A DNA stretch of 24,355 bases from Camillea tinctor. Its lineage: Eukaryota > Ascomycota > Sordariomycetes > Xylariales > Xylariaceae. The notes below the pieces were generated by a model. That model searched no databases, was not told where the DNA came from, and was given only the letters and a program-made list of their open reading frames with translations. This document shows positions 9,901 through 18,702 of this stretch, in pieces (positions within the stretch are counted from its first letter, which is position 1; every line of letters begins with the position of its first letter). The stretch covers positions 1-24,355 of the forward strand of contig MU394184.1 in the NCBI GenBank assembly GCA_022578605.1. Direction: 5' to 3'. The translations under genes were made by a program, and so were the position numbers.

Positions 9901-11909
9901 TGGATTCCGCAGATGGAGGGAACAGTATGATCTACATCACGATCTTCTGCCTCCTCCAGGCAATTTATCCCGCCTTCTTTGCGTTGTATCCAACCTACGA
10001 GAGACAATCTCGTGTCAGAGCTCTTCAGTATTCCAACGGCATCCGGCCATTTTCTATTCTCTTCAGCTACTGGGTATTTGACTTCATCTTCGTGTTCGTC
10101 ATCTCTATATGCTGTACTCTTTTGATGTTCCCGGTCGCCCCATGGTTCGGCGTTGGCTACCTCTTTATAGTACAGGTCCTCTATGGCCTTGCCGCTATCC
10201 TCTTCGTCTACTTAGTTTCTATGATAGCTAGTTCACAGCCATCTGCCTTCGCTTTCTCTATTCTTTTCATGGCCTTTATGTATATCCTATCGGTTATTAC
10301 TGCACTGGTAAGGAACACCAATTAACATATTTCAATAGGGTTATGGAACTAACTTTGCAATGTAGGTTATAAATATCACCATGGGATCTAACCTAGGTGC
10401 CTTGGATGGTAGCACATTTGGCCTTGGCCTCATATTCCCTATTCAAAATCTCTTCCGCGCCATGACGGTCAGCTTGAATACATGGATTGTCCGCTGCCGT
10501 GGTGATTTTACCGTCACCGACCCAGGCTCGATCTACGCATTTGGAGGCCCTATTTTCCTGCTCGTCCTACAAAATATCGGTCTTTTCTGCCTGTTACTGT
10601 GGCTTGAAGGAGGGAGTTTTGCCTGGATCTCGAAGGCCAAGCCACTACCGCGTGATGCTGAAAAGACATATTTGTCAGGAAGACCAGATGTGGATGCCGA
10701 AGCAGAACGAGTAGCATCTTCCGAATCAGATCTTCTCCGTGTCCTCCACGTCTCTAAAAACTATGGATCTATGACTGCTGTCGATGATGTGTCATTCGGC
10801 CTCCAGGGAGGTGAAATTTTTGCTGTCTTGGGACCGAATGGCGCGGGTAAAACGACAACCATCAACATGATACGTGGCGAAATGACTCCTAGTAGTGGTG
10901 AAATATATTTGGAAGGTGTCGACGTCCACAGGAACACTCGGCTGGCCCAGAAACGCCTCGGTGGTAAGTTTATCCAACACACATATTCCCATCTAGTTGT
11001 CAAACTCCCATATTAACGTGTTGGTTTCATACAGTTTGCCCTCAATTCGACGCTCTCGATCTCCTTACCGTACGCAACCACCTCCTATTTTATTCTCGCT
11101 GCAAGGGGATCCGCGATGTCAAAACCGATGTAGAATACGTTATGAGCAAGGTTGGCCTCAAAGCGCATGCAAACACCATGGCAGCCAAGCTTTCTGGCGG
11201 CAATAAGCGCAAGCTTAGTCTCGCTATTGCGCTCATCGGCAACCCACCGGTGCTTCTCCTCGATGAGCCTTCGTCGGCTATGGATGCTGCTTCTAAGCGT
11301 GTTTTCTGGAGAACACTCAAAGCTATTTCGCCTGGCCGCTCTGTCCTTCTTACTACGCACAGCATGGAAGAAGCCGATGCTTTGGCGACGCGGGCAGCCA
11401 TCGTTGCTAAGCGCATGCTTGCCATTGGTACCACGGAGTCCTTGCGCAAGACTCATAGCAACGAATACCATGTCCACCTAGTTCTCAAAAGTGCTCCATT
11501 GTCTCACCCGAGCGAAATGCAGCAGGTTTCTGACTGGGTGCGCTGGAGTTTCCCCAACGTCTCATTCGAAGGTGAGAACCTAGGCGGCCAGGTGCGCTTT
11601 ATCGTTCCAGCGGATAACAAGGTACCTATTGGCGCTGCTGTGCCGAGCGAAGCCGTGTCGTCCATCAGCCCAGTCGGGATGACCCCATTGATGGCTGGGG
11701 GATACACGCAGGGAGGTACCGGTGCTGGTGCCACTCAGAGCTTCACTCGATATTTGATCGAGACGTTAGAAGCACAGAAGGAGAACCTGGGACTTGATTG
11801 CTACTCCATATCCACGGCGACTATGGAGAGCGTGTTCCTGCGCGTCGTCAAGGAAAGCGATGCGGATGAGGACGAGAGGGTGGAGAAGAAGCCCTGGTGG
11901 CGATGGTAG
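6903..11909 (+). CDS. Full-length ABCA-type ABC transporter
   Basis: The predicted 1589-residue protein is built from exons 6903-7761, 7821-8597, 8647-10307, 10366-10963 and 11035-11909; joins are in frame with introns of 59, 49, 58 and 71 bp. The order is TMD1-NBD1-TMD2-NBD2. A first membrane span (~24-45) is followed by a large non-cytosolic loop to ~213, then further spans to ~443. NBD1 has Walker A GPNGSGKTT (512-520), signature LSGG (600), Walker B ending in E625 and H-loop H656. TMD2 starts near 810, and its big loop has several N-x-T sequons. NBD2 has Walker A GPNGAGKTT (1255-1263), LSGG (1351), E1376 and H1407. ABCA proteins are mostly lipid transporters or flippases; the substrate here is unknown. 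Both ATP sites look competent, though NBD1 has LLDEV where P usually follows E. Exon 2 could instead start at 7845, losing 8 residues; 7821 better preserves the fourth membrane span. No biosynthetic partner lies beside it. Confidence 0.93.
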
Positions 11910-13088
11910 TTCGTCTACTAACTTGAGACTTGCGCTAGATGTTATTCTTTTGTAAACGTGAAGTATCCCTAGAAGAGATTTTGATATACCAGTTTTATTT
12001 CGAATATCAAAAGGGGAAGCATGATGATGTAGGATATTAAACAGATCATTTATATTGTACTTATAATTAGCAAACCAAAAAAAAGGAAAAGAAATAAAAA
12101 AAGAGAATTTGAATTCTCAACTATTGTTTTATAAATGAGTACCTAGGTAGGTATGCCGTTTTCCTTTTCCTCTTTCCAACACAATGTCTTACCTATATAA
12201 TCAGTCCCAAGGACCCCATTTACATAGGTACGCAAGTCAGTCCATGATTTATAAGGAGATCGATACGATAGTTGGAAACATGTTGCAACTTGAGGCTTTC
12301 GGGAGTTGATATGACAAGGGGAGGATTATCAGCACCTTCACCTATAGAAAAGAGAAAATGGATGTTATTGTTTACTTCTCATTCTAGTATCTAATCTAGA
12401 TACCTAGGTAGGTACGCAATTGCTATCAATTTACACAACAATAGCAGAACTCAGCAGGCTTAAACTACAACTTAATAATATAATTGGCTTGGAAGTCTCA
12501 TAGAATCCACGGTTCATTCCACTCTTTTCCAGCAAACATGTTTCTAAATGCATCGCAACGGATCTACGTCGGTTCTATGTCATGGAAGACAAGCCGGCTG
12601 ACAGACACACAGCACATAAAATCATGATCGAGATGTAATGCGTGACGACGATCAGTAATAGAAAGGCCCAATCAGAAGAGAGAATAATATCCGAAATGGG
12701 TAATAGGTACACACGATAATTCGGCATAGCGTTAAACAAGTCAAATGACAATACCTGATTGGCTGCGTATGCTTGACAACCCCGGGAAAGCCTAAGAATA
12801 ATGAACGATCTTCAGAGCAATTGTTCGTTTTAGGAGGCGTAGAATTTTGGCTAAATATGAAATGCCTCCTGGCAGCTATTCCCAATTAAGGAGAAACGCA
12901 GCCGGATTGCCCGTTATCCCAACTCATCATCTCTTCCGGGACAACGCTTATAACACCAAATTAACGCTCATCAATTCGCGGCGCGGGTTGTCTCGGTCAT
13001 GAGATATAATTGCATGGAAATATACTGCAGAGTTTCTCTCGTGCGGACCGTCAATCCGGCATTTCTGCTTGATATGAATCCGGAATTA

Positions 13089-13098
13089 TATATAAATA
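13089..13098 (+). promoter_or_regulatory. TATA box of AA9 gene
   Basis: The sequence TATATAAATA lies 112 bases upstream of the AA9 start codon, a plausible distance for a strong, inducible fungal promoter with a leader of about 80 bases. It is a clear TATA match in otherwise mixed sequence. No activator site is claimed. Confidence 0.6.
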
Positions 13099-13139
13099 GT
13101 GTGACCTTCTTCGTAGGAGAGTGAGGAAGTGTTTTTTTG

Positions 13140-13157
13140 ATGGTCTTCAGAGAGTGA
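13140..13157 (+). promoter_or_regulatory. Putative 5-codon upstream ORF of AA9 gene
   Basis: An ATG at 13140 reads Met-Val-Phe-Arg-Glu then TGA, stopping 52 bases before the AA9 start. It is the only ATG between the TATA box and the gene. Its -3 base is T, a weak context, so scanning ribosomes may often pass it. Confidence 0.3.
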
Positions 13158-13209
13158 GCAGAGATTATTGTCATCACTCCATATCGTATTAACCTAGAAG
13201 AGATCCAAT

Positions 13210-14083
13210 ATGAAGGCTGCTCTCATTCCCCTCGTTGCGTCAACGTTGGTGACTTCGGTCGCAGCTCATGCTACGTTCCAAGAGCTATGGGTTGACGGCG
13301 AGGATGCAGCCTCAACCTGTGCTCGACTCCCTGTGCGTATTTAGTCCCAGTTAAAAGGGCTTTTCAAACTAATTCCGTCAAGGCAAACAACAATCCAGTG
13401 ACGAGCGTTCAAACCAACGACATCCGCTGCAATGCCGGTGCCAGTCCCGCTGGCAGTGTCTGCAGTGTACCTGGTAATTTCACTAGAGTCTATTCCTTCT
13501 CGCTGTAGCTAATAGATATCTATAGCTGGTGGCACTGTCACGGTCGAAATGCATCAACAGCCTGGTGACCGCAGTTGTGCAAACGAAGCCCTCGGTGGCA
13601 ATCACTTCGGGCCGGTCATGGCTTACCTGAGTAAGGTGGACGACGCCGCATCAGCTGACGGATCATCATCATGGTTCAAGATCTTCGAGCTTGGTTACGA
13701 TTCTGCGACAGACACGTGGGGCAACGACCTTCTTAACAAGAACTGCGGGAAGCAGGACGTCACTATCCCGTCCGACATCGCCCCTGGCGATTACCTCCTC
13801 CGAGCCGAGACTATCGCTCTACACACCGCATCACAAGCGGGAGGTGCACAGTTTTACATGACCTGCTATGTGAGTGTTTGAAACCTCCTTTTGTATCCAA
13901 AGGACCAGGTTACTAACTTGTTGAAAACAGCAAATTACTGTTACCGGTGGCGGATCTGCAAACCCAGCTGGAGTGAAGTTCCCAGGCGCTTACAGCCCCA
14001 CCGACCCCGGAATCAAGGTCGACATCTGGGGCAACGACTTCAATGAATACACCATTCCGGGCCCACCAGTGTATGGAAGCTAG
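13210..14083 (+). CDS. Secreted AA9 lytic polysaccharide monooxygenase
   Basis: The predicted 236-residue protein comes from exons 13210-13332, 13383-13473, 13526-13869 and 13931-14083 (introns 50, 52 and 61 bp). AA9 enzymes are copper monooxygenases that cleave cellulose and related glucans oxidatively outside the cell. A signal peptide (~1-19) ends in VAA, leaving His20 as mature residue 1, the first histidine-brace ligand. The second ligand is His98 in GNHFGPVMAYL, and the axial Tyr182 sits in the family motif AQFYMTC with Gln180. His171 fits the conserved second-sphere His. LPANNNPVTSVQTNDIRCN across the first splice site is typical of the family. Six Cys remain in the mature chain. The protein ends soon after the catalytic domain with no linker or CBM1. 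Donors are GTGCGT, GTAATT and GTGAGT. Substrate (cellulose, xyloglucan, xylan) and C1/C4 oxidation cannot be told from the sequence. It lies 536 bp upstream of an NmrA-like gene on the same strand. Confidence 0.96.
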
Positions 14084-14618
14084 ACGGAGTTGATATCTAT
14101 TGAAGATGGGTTGTAGGGGGCTGCTTAGAGTGTACAGGTAGGCACAGGAGGACATAGAGATGATTAGCTTATCTCCATAGTGAATACATGGTAGCTCAGA
14201 AACGGTTTCCTCTCTTCGCATCAAAGGCCGATCGACGGAGGTTGATTATTGAAGCTGTTCGGAATCAACATCTAATCAGAATTTAATCCTGCCGTCAACG
14301 GTTGGGCATGGGCACAGAGTCACAAGATTGATAAGTGCCCTAGTTTCGAGTTTGCGTTGGTGTCTAATCCCGACAAGGATAGAAGCAAGGAGGCAAGGAG
14401 GTATTCGAAGAATTACTCACGTGGATTTAGAAGTCCTAGAACGTGGTATTCTAACCTTGTAGCCTCCATCTCATGACCCTTGAAATTTTCATTATTATCT
14501 TTCAGTATTCCTATAAAGATATACAACATACAAAGATGTTCAAGTAGAATTCATCTTACCACCTTCACCATATTCCTAAAAGATATATTTTCGAAAGCTT
14601 TCAGCGTAAACGACTATA
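14084..14618. other. Intergenic region with NmrA-like gene promoter
   Basis: This 535-base gap holds the AA9 3' UTR and the promoter of the NmrA-like gene. A TATA-like TATAAAG lies at 14512-14518, about 100 bases before the start. The stretch 14084-14224 is open on the minus strand but shows no protein feature. No other gene is seen. Confidence 0.6.
14536..14547 (+). promoter_or_regulatory. Putative 3-codon upstream ORF of NmrA-like gene
   Basis: An ATG at 14536 reads Met-Phe-Lys then TAG, 71 bases before the main start. It lies 18 bases after the TATA-like element, so it may fall before the true transcription start and have no effect. It is the only ATG between that element and the gene. 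Confidence 0.25.
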
Positions 14619-15668
14619 ATGACTGAGATCCTAGCGGTGACCTGCCCTGGGGGCAACCAATGTTCCTATCTACTGCCTCTCCTGTATGAGAAGAGCAAAT
14701 TCAAGCTTCGCCTTGCCGCCCGTTCGCAGTCTTCTGTATCCAGGTTAAAGTCGACTTACCCAAATGCTGAAGTGAAACAGATCGATCTCGTATCCCCAGA
14801 CGCCTGTCGCTGGTTGGTCCAGGGCGCCACAGCAGTTTACCATGTAGGGCCACCACCTCATTGCCAGGAAAAAGAGATCGGATTCAATATGATCGATGCC
14901 GCGGTTGCGGAAATGTACCGTCCAGGTAACACCTTCAGGCACTTCGTGTATAGCAGTGTACTAGGCACACAATCCTGTGATCTTATGCTACAGGATCACA
15001 GGAGTAGGGTCGAGAAACACCTATTCTTGAGTCCACTGAACTATACCATCCTGCAGCCGTCTAATTTCATGGACGCCTACTCTGTTCAAAACCTCGTCCA
15101 GCAGAAGATACCCATAATGAAGAGTGCTTGGGACCCGCTCATCCGCAAAAGTCTGGTGGCGCTACATGACCTAGCCGAAGCCGCAGTCATCGTGCTCAAC
15201 GAGCGAGAAAAGCATTTCTATGCGCGATACCCCCTCTGCTCGACGCTTCCAGTCAGCGATTTCGACATCGCATATCTAATCAGTAAGCATACTGGCACGC
15301 TTATCGAAGTGCAGTCATTGACGTTCGCGGAAACTGTGGAGGACATTTTGAAGAGCCCTTATGGCGGGGAGTCGTCAGATCTGTACGTTGCGTACGAGCT
15401 ACCTTCGTACTTTGAGTACGCATCCCGGGGGGACGATACACGGCCTGACCTCTGCCGAGAGGACGCTTTGGTGCTCATATTGTTCTACCTTACGCGAGGC
15501 TTCAAGGGCAATCCAAGCGTGCTACGTTGGTTGCTCGGACGCGAGCCAACCACGGTTGACGATTATGTGAAATTAGAACTTGAGAAGGCCGGACTGTCTT
15601 CCCAATTCAACTGCCACACGGGCACGTGGTCGTTGCGAAGCATATGTCGTTGGTTCCTGGGTTACTGA
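14619..15668 (+). CDS. NmrA-like NAD(P)-binding protein (atypical SDR)
   Basis: A single-exon gene for 349 residues. The N-terminus forms the beta-alpha-beta start of a Rossmann fold, with CPGGNQCSYLLP at 9-20 in place of the common GATGNQG motif, and an Arg-rich turn LAARSQSS (~32-39) where NADP phosphate is often bound. HFVYSSV followed by RVEKHL and TILQPSNFMD matches the NmrA/HSCARG branch of atypical short-chain dehydrogenases. Members act as redox-sensing regulators (A. nidulans NmrA, human NMRAL1) or as reductases; the usual SDR Tyr-x-x-x-Lys pair is not evident. This favours a sensor or regulator, but that is inference. The last ~100 residues are less typical. The first ATG in frame, with A at -3, was taken. 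No intron is needed. Confidence 0.85.
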   Translation: MTEILAVTCPGGNQCSYLLPLLYEKSKFKLRLAARSQSSVSRLKSTYPNAEVKQIDLVSPDACRWLVQGATAVYHVGPPPHCQEKEIGFNMIDAAVAEMYRPGNTFRHFVYSSVLGTQSCDLMLQDHRSRVEKHLFLSPLNYTILQPSNFMDAYSVQNLVQQKIPIMKSAWDPLIRKSLVALHDLAEAAVIVLNEREKHFYARYPLCSTLPVSDFDIAYLISKHTGTLIEVQSLTFAETVEDILKSPYGGESSDLYVAYELPSYFEYASRGDDTRPDLCREDALVLILFYLTRGFKGNPSVLRWLLGREPTTVDDYVKLELEKAGLSSQFNCHTGTWSLRSICRWFLGY

Positions 15669-16200
15669 GCAGCGTCGACCACCCCTTATAACAGAACGAA
15701 GCTGAACCGTCTTCTTAGCTACACTTCACGATATATTTGAATATTAGATACTTTTTTTCCCCCTCATTTTACATATGCTTTTCTCCTTCGTGTGAGATCT
15801 TGACGAGGTCCCCTCCCCACTTGTAAGATTCCATAGACATTCGATTCGTAATGCCAATGTTCCGCGATGCGATGAGCCGGGGCACGAATTAGTCAAGGAT
15901 TCCTGAATCGGCACATATACGCACGGTATTTAATGCATTAGTGTAGCTATGGCCAAGCAATCCCCCATGCATGACTGAGGCTAAGCCGTCAGAGTCACGA
16001 AAAACCAAAGCGTCAAAAAGCGAATCCTTAAACCCCTTTAAATTACCCTGACCTAACCTAACCCAACTCAACTTAGGTTCCTCCTCCTCTCTCCCCACTT
16101 CACGATCTGCCGCATCGTCGTTGAACACCCCGCCGCTCCCCCTTCCCCTCAGCATTCTTATATTACGGGGTCTCGTCTCGTATGTCACATACCTGAAACC
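15669..16200. other. Intergenic region with GNAT gene promoter
   Basis: A 532-base gap with no supported gene. Near 16049-16075 lies a C/T/A run of the type CCTAACCTAACCC, followed at 16078-16100 by a pyrimidine-rich stretch typical of fungal promoters lacking a TATA box. A 99-codon minus-strand open frame (15889-16188) shows no protein features and probably arises by chance. Confidence 0.6.
16182..16196 (+). promoter_or_regulatory. Putative 4-codon upstream ORF of GNAT gene
   Basis: An ATG at 16182 reads Met-Ser-His-Thr then TGA, ending 4 bases before the main start at 16201. It is the only ATG in the preceding ~200 bases. Such close spacing would favour initiation at the main ATG by leaky scanning rather than reinitiation. 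Confidence 0.35.
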
Positions 16201-17094
16201 ATGGCAGCACCAACCTCCTCGCCCCTAAAAGTCTCCGTCATCGACCGCGCCGAGGACCTCGTCGAGGCCTTCGACTGCGTGTGCGCGGCCTTCGGCCGCC
16301 AGGCCAAGGACGCCATATGGATGGGCATGAACCCGGGGTGGGACACGCCCGCAGGGGCAGCCCGCGGCGCAGCGCGGCTCGTCGACCGGTGGCGCGCGAC
16401 GACGCGCGACAGCCAGGGCCGCGCGAACACGGTGTTCCTCAAGGCGACGCTGCCGGGCGGCGATGGGAAGCGCGAGGTGGTCGCCGGCTTCGCCATCTGG
16501 GTGCAGGCCTCGTTTGCCGAAGGGCGAGGGGACGCGCCGGGCAAGGACTTGGATCTGGCGGCGCTGTATCCGGACGACGAGGCGGAGCGCCGGTACCTCG
16601 TGCAGGCGTACCGGTCGCTGGTGAAGCGCCGCGTCGAGGTCGTGCGCGAGAAGTTGGCTGAGGACCCGCCCGCCGTGATGGTGCTGGATATGTGCGCGAC
16701 GGACCCGGCGTTCCAGCGGAAGGGCGTGGCGTCGGCGCTGGTGCAGTGGGGGTTGGATGAGGCGCGGAGGCGGGGGATCCCCGAAGCTACTACCGAGGCG
16801 TCGAGTATGGGCCGGCTGGTCTACGAGCGCAGTAAGTAATTTTAGGACTTGTCTATCCCCCCCTTTTAGTCTGTCTCGGAAGCCAAAAATGTCTGTCATG
16901 GCTAGGCGTATGAGCTTCGACTTGAGATACGGTTTGAAGAGTAGAAAGGTTACTACATGTGGCAACTACTGACATCCAATATTATAGTGGGATTTCGCCG
17001 GGAGGGAGCTGACATCGTGTATGAGGTCGATGAGGAATTCTTGCCGCGAGATAGGCCGCCAAATGTTTTTATGCGCACGGGTAACACGCTTTAG
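16201..17094 (+). CDS. GNAT-family N-acetyltransferase
   Basis: The predicted 245-residue protein is joined from exons 16201-16831 and 16988-17094 (intron 156 bp, donor GTAAGT, acceptor TATAG). GNAT enzymes transfer acetyl from acetyl-CoA to an amine. The acetyl-CoA loop is QRKGVASAL (the Q/R-x-x-G-x-G/A motif) after the strand VMVLDMCATDP. The splice rebuilds the C-terminal LVYERMGFRREG, the usual Tyr-Glu-x-x-Gly-Phe end of the fold, which supports the intron strongly. An N-terminal ~100 residues with WMGMNPG and DRWRATT resemble fungal GNATs of unknown substrate. Exon 1 is far more GC-rich than its neighbours, with G/C at most third positions, and therefore also carries long antisense open frames. 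The ATG has a good context (ACCATGG). The gene converges with the peroxidase. Substrate unknown. Confidence 0.88.
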
Positions 17095-17684
17095 ATGCTT
17101 TGAGCATTCGCATAGCGGTTAGAACTCATATATAGGTAGACATCATAAAGTCGCATATATAGGATTGGTAGCATCATAGATCATATAAAATCTTTGAGAA
17201 AGTTCACTTATATCAATCTACCTATGTGCTCAACTAGTAAGATAATACTTTAAGTTATACAAATTATAGATACCTAGGCCATGATTAATACCAAAAGGGA
17301 ACTTGAGAGTTGCCCGTTGGTAATTGGTCTTAATATAGTAAACAATATACATAGTACAAGTACAAAGCTCAATACTCCCTTAAGGTGCCTTACCTAGGCG
17401 ATTTTTGAATAAATGAACATTGTAGAAACTTATTTAAAGCAGTGCTTTATGTAGCTTTATTGTGAATATATACGTTTCCATAGCCATCAACATACTAGCT
17501 CAAAATATTGTACAGGTGTGTTACAGTATTTATGTACACTATTTTCCATCCCTAGCACCGAATAACACCCATTATTTGCTCATAAATTAATTATTCAAGA
17601 TACAGAATTCGCCTAAAACAGGAAATAGAAGAAAACAAGGAAAATCGTGCTCATAGTATCATATCCAACTATAATGGTCTGAGT
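17095..17684. other. Intergenic region between convergent genes
   Basis: This 590-base stretch holds the 3' ends of the acetyltransferase (+) and the peroxidase (-). It is A/T-rich, with an imperfect direct duplication based on CATATATAGG at 17128 and 17154 and two TACCTAGG motifs at 17271 and 17391. Poly(A) sites for both strands are expected here but cannot be placed. No gene is seen. Confidence 0.6.
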
Positions 17685-18607
17685 TTAGGCAAAGGAGGCC
17701 GTGATAACGCTGGAGCAGTCGACCAGGCTAGCTTCGTCTTGGCCCATTATACTCATCTTCTCCATTCTATATAGAAACCGATTAGTTTATAAGAAAACTA
17801 GGTAACGAGGGGGCTCGAGAGCAACTTACGCTGGAACGAATGCGTTTACCCAGGTAGTAGCGTCTTCCATAGAGGTCCAGATCGAGCTCGACTGGGTCGA
17901 GTTAGACAGGTACAGGTCACTTGGGAGACTGTCAGGAGCGCTCTCCTCGGCGGTCTCAGTGTAGAACGTTGTGTCCCATTGCTCAGGGGTACTGTCGAGC
18001 GACTCTCCGTTAAAGTCCTTGGCAGTGCTATGCGCGCCAACGAGAGCGACGAGCTCAGTAACCGTGAAGCCCTTGGCTTCGAAAGCGGCTATCTGCGTGG
18101 CAGCATCGCTGTTGCGGCCAGGGATTTGGTTCTCGGCGTTGGCTGTGGACGAGTCTATTCTGCCAACCTTGAAGGCGATTTTAGGTCCAAGCGAGCATGC
18201 GGCGATTCCCATCGCTAAGACTCGTATTAGTCTAACCTGAGGACTGGGCACGAGAATTCTAGGAACTTACCGGCACCAAACTGTATCATATCTGCTGTGC
18301 TGACGTTATACTGCGAGGCCATATCGCCAAGCGTGCTGCAGATACCCACCATTTGCGCGTTCTCACCGCGATCGGTACACTCGTTTGCCAAGATAAGGGA
18401 ACCATCACATGAACCCGGGAAGCAATCGTGGAACGAAGCCCGAATCGCGGCCCGAGCATCATCATTGCAGTTGCTGTCATCACTTAGGAATGCCGTCTTT
18501 ACGTCCGAAGCAATGGTTGTCCAGACAGTCGGGCAAGACTGAGCAACGGTGTTGCCAGCAAAGGCAACGACAGCCGCAAGGAGAAGTGAAGAGCTGGTCA
18601 TCTGCAT
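17685..18607 (-). CDS. Secreted class II fungal haem peroxidase
   Basis: The predicted 267-residue protein reads on the minus strand from exons 18607-18271, 18214-17830 and 17766-17685 (introns 56 and 63 bp, both with GTAAGT donors). A signal peptide covers ~1-22 (VAQ at its end). The distal haem side is RASFHDCF, with Arg56, Phe59 and His60; Asp61 and the GSCDGS segment fit the first calcium site. The proximal ligand is His174 in VALVGAHST, with Asp193 as likely partner. Eight cysteines match class II. The third exon (26 residues) supplies MEKMSIMGQ and LVDCS, typical of the family end; without it the reading stops at a chance TAA inside the donor. At 267 residues it is shorter than basidiomycete lignin or Mn peroxidases (about 330-370). 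No clear Mn-binding acid set or surface Trp was identified, so it is best called a generic ascomycete class II peroxidase using H2O2 on small phenols. Confidence 0.93.
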
Positions 18608-18691
18608 TGTTGCTTTGAAGATATGAAGGTGATTTCTCTTAATAAGAATTCAGAAATTTCTTCGCCGAGAAGATGCGTAGAAGACAATAAG

Positions 18692-18702
18692 TATATATAT
18701 AT
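18692..18702 (-). promoter_or_regulatory. TATA box of peroxidase gene
   Basis: An alternating TATATATATAT tract lies 85 bases upstream of the peroxidase start on the minus strand. Position and composition fit a TATA element. No ATG lies between it and the gene, so unlike its neighbours this gene has no visible upstream ORF. Confidence 0.5.

Larger units (their letters stand above)
11910..13209. other. Intergenic region: ABC 3' end and AA9 promoter
   Basis: About 1.3 kb without a supported gene. The first ~200 bases are A/T-rich and probably hold the transporter's 3' UTR and poly(A) site. A near-palindrome GAGAATTTGAATTCTC lies at 12103-12118. Two copies of a TACCTAGGTAGGTA-like motif occur at 12140 and 12401. 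A minus-strand open frame of 77 codons at 12652-12885 has no recognisable features. The last ~120 bases carry the AA9 core promoter. Confidence 0.6.

Noticed and set aside
11085..11477. Minus-strand open frames of 119-130 codons over the ABC transporter
   Set aside because: They lie antisense to the strongly conserved NBD2 and show no domain of their own.
12780..12785. CreA-type CCCCGG site upstream of the AA9 gene
   Set aside because: A single degenerate 6-base match ~430 bp upstream is expected by chance, and CreA control usually uses paired sites.
16049..16075. Telomere-like CCTAACCTAACCC run
   Set aside because: Too short and irregular for an interstitial telomere repeat; it sits in a normal pyrimidine-rich promoter.
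16225..16965. 246-codon minus-strand open frame over the GNAT gene
   Set aside because: It runs opposite a clear GNAT coding exon with high third-position G/C, which removes stops from the antisense frame. The peptide is Arg/Pro/His-rich and has no family features.
6903..18607. Secondary-metabolite gene cluster
   Set aside because: A transporter, an NmrA-like protein and an acetyltransferase are present, but there is no PKS, NRPS, terpene synthase or other core enzyme and no pathway transcription factor.
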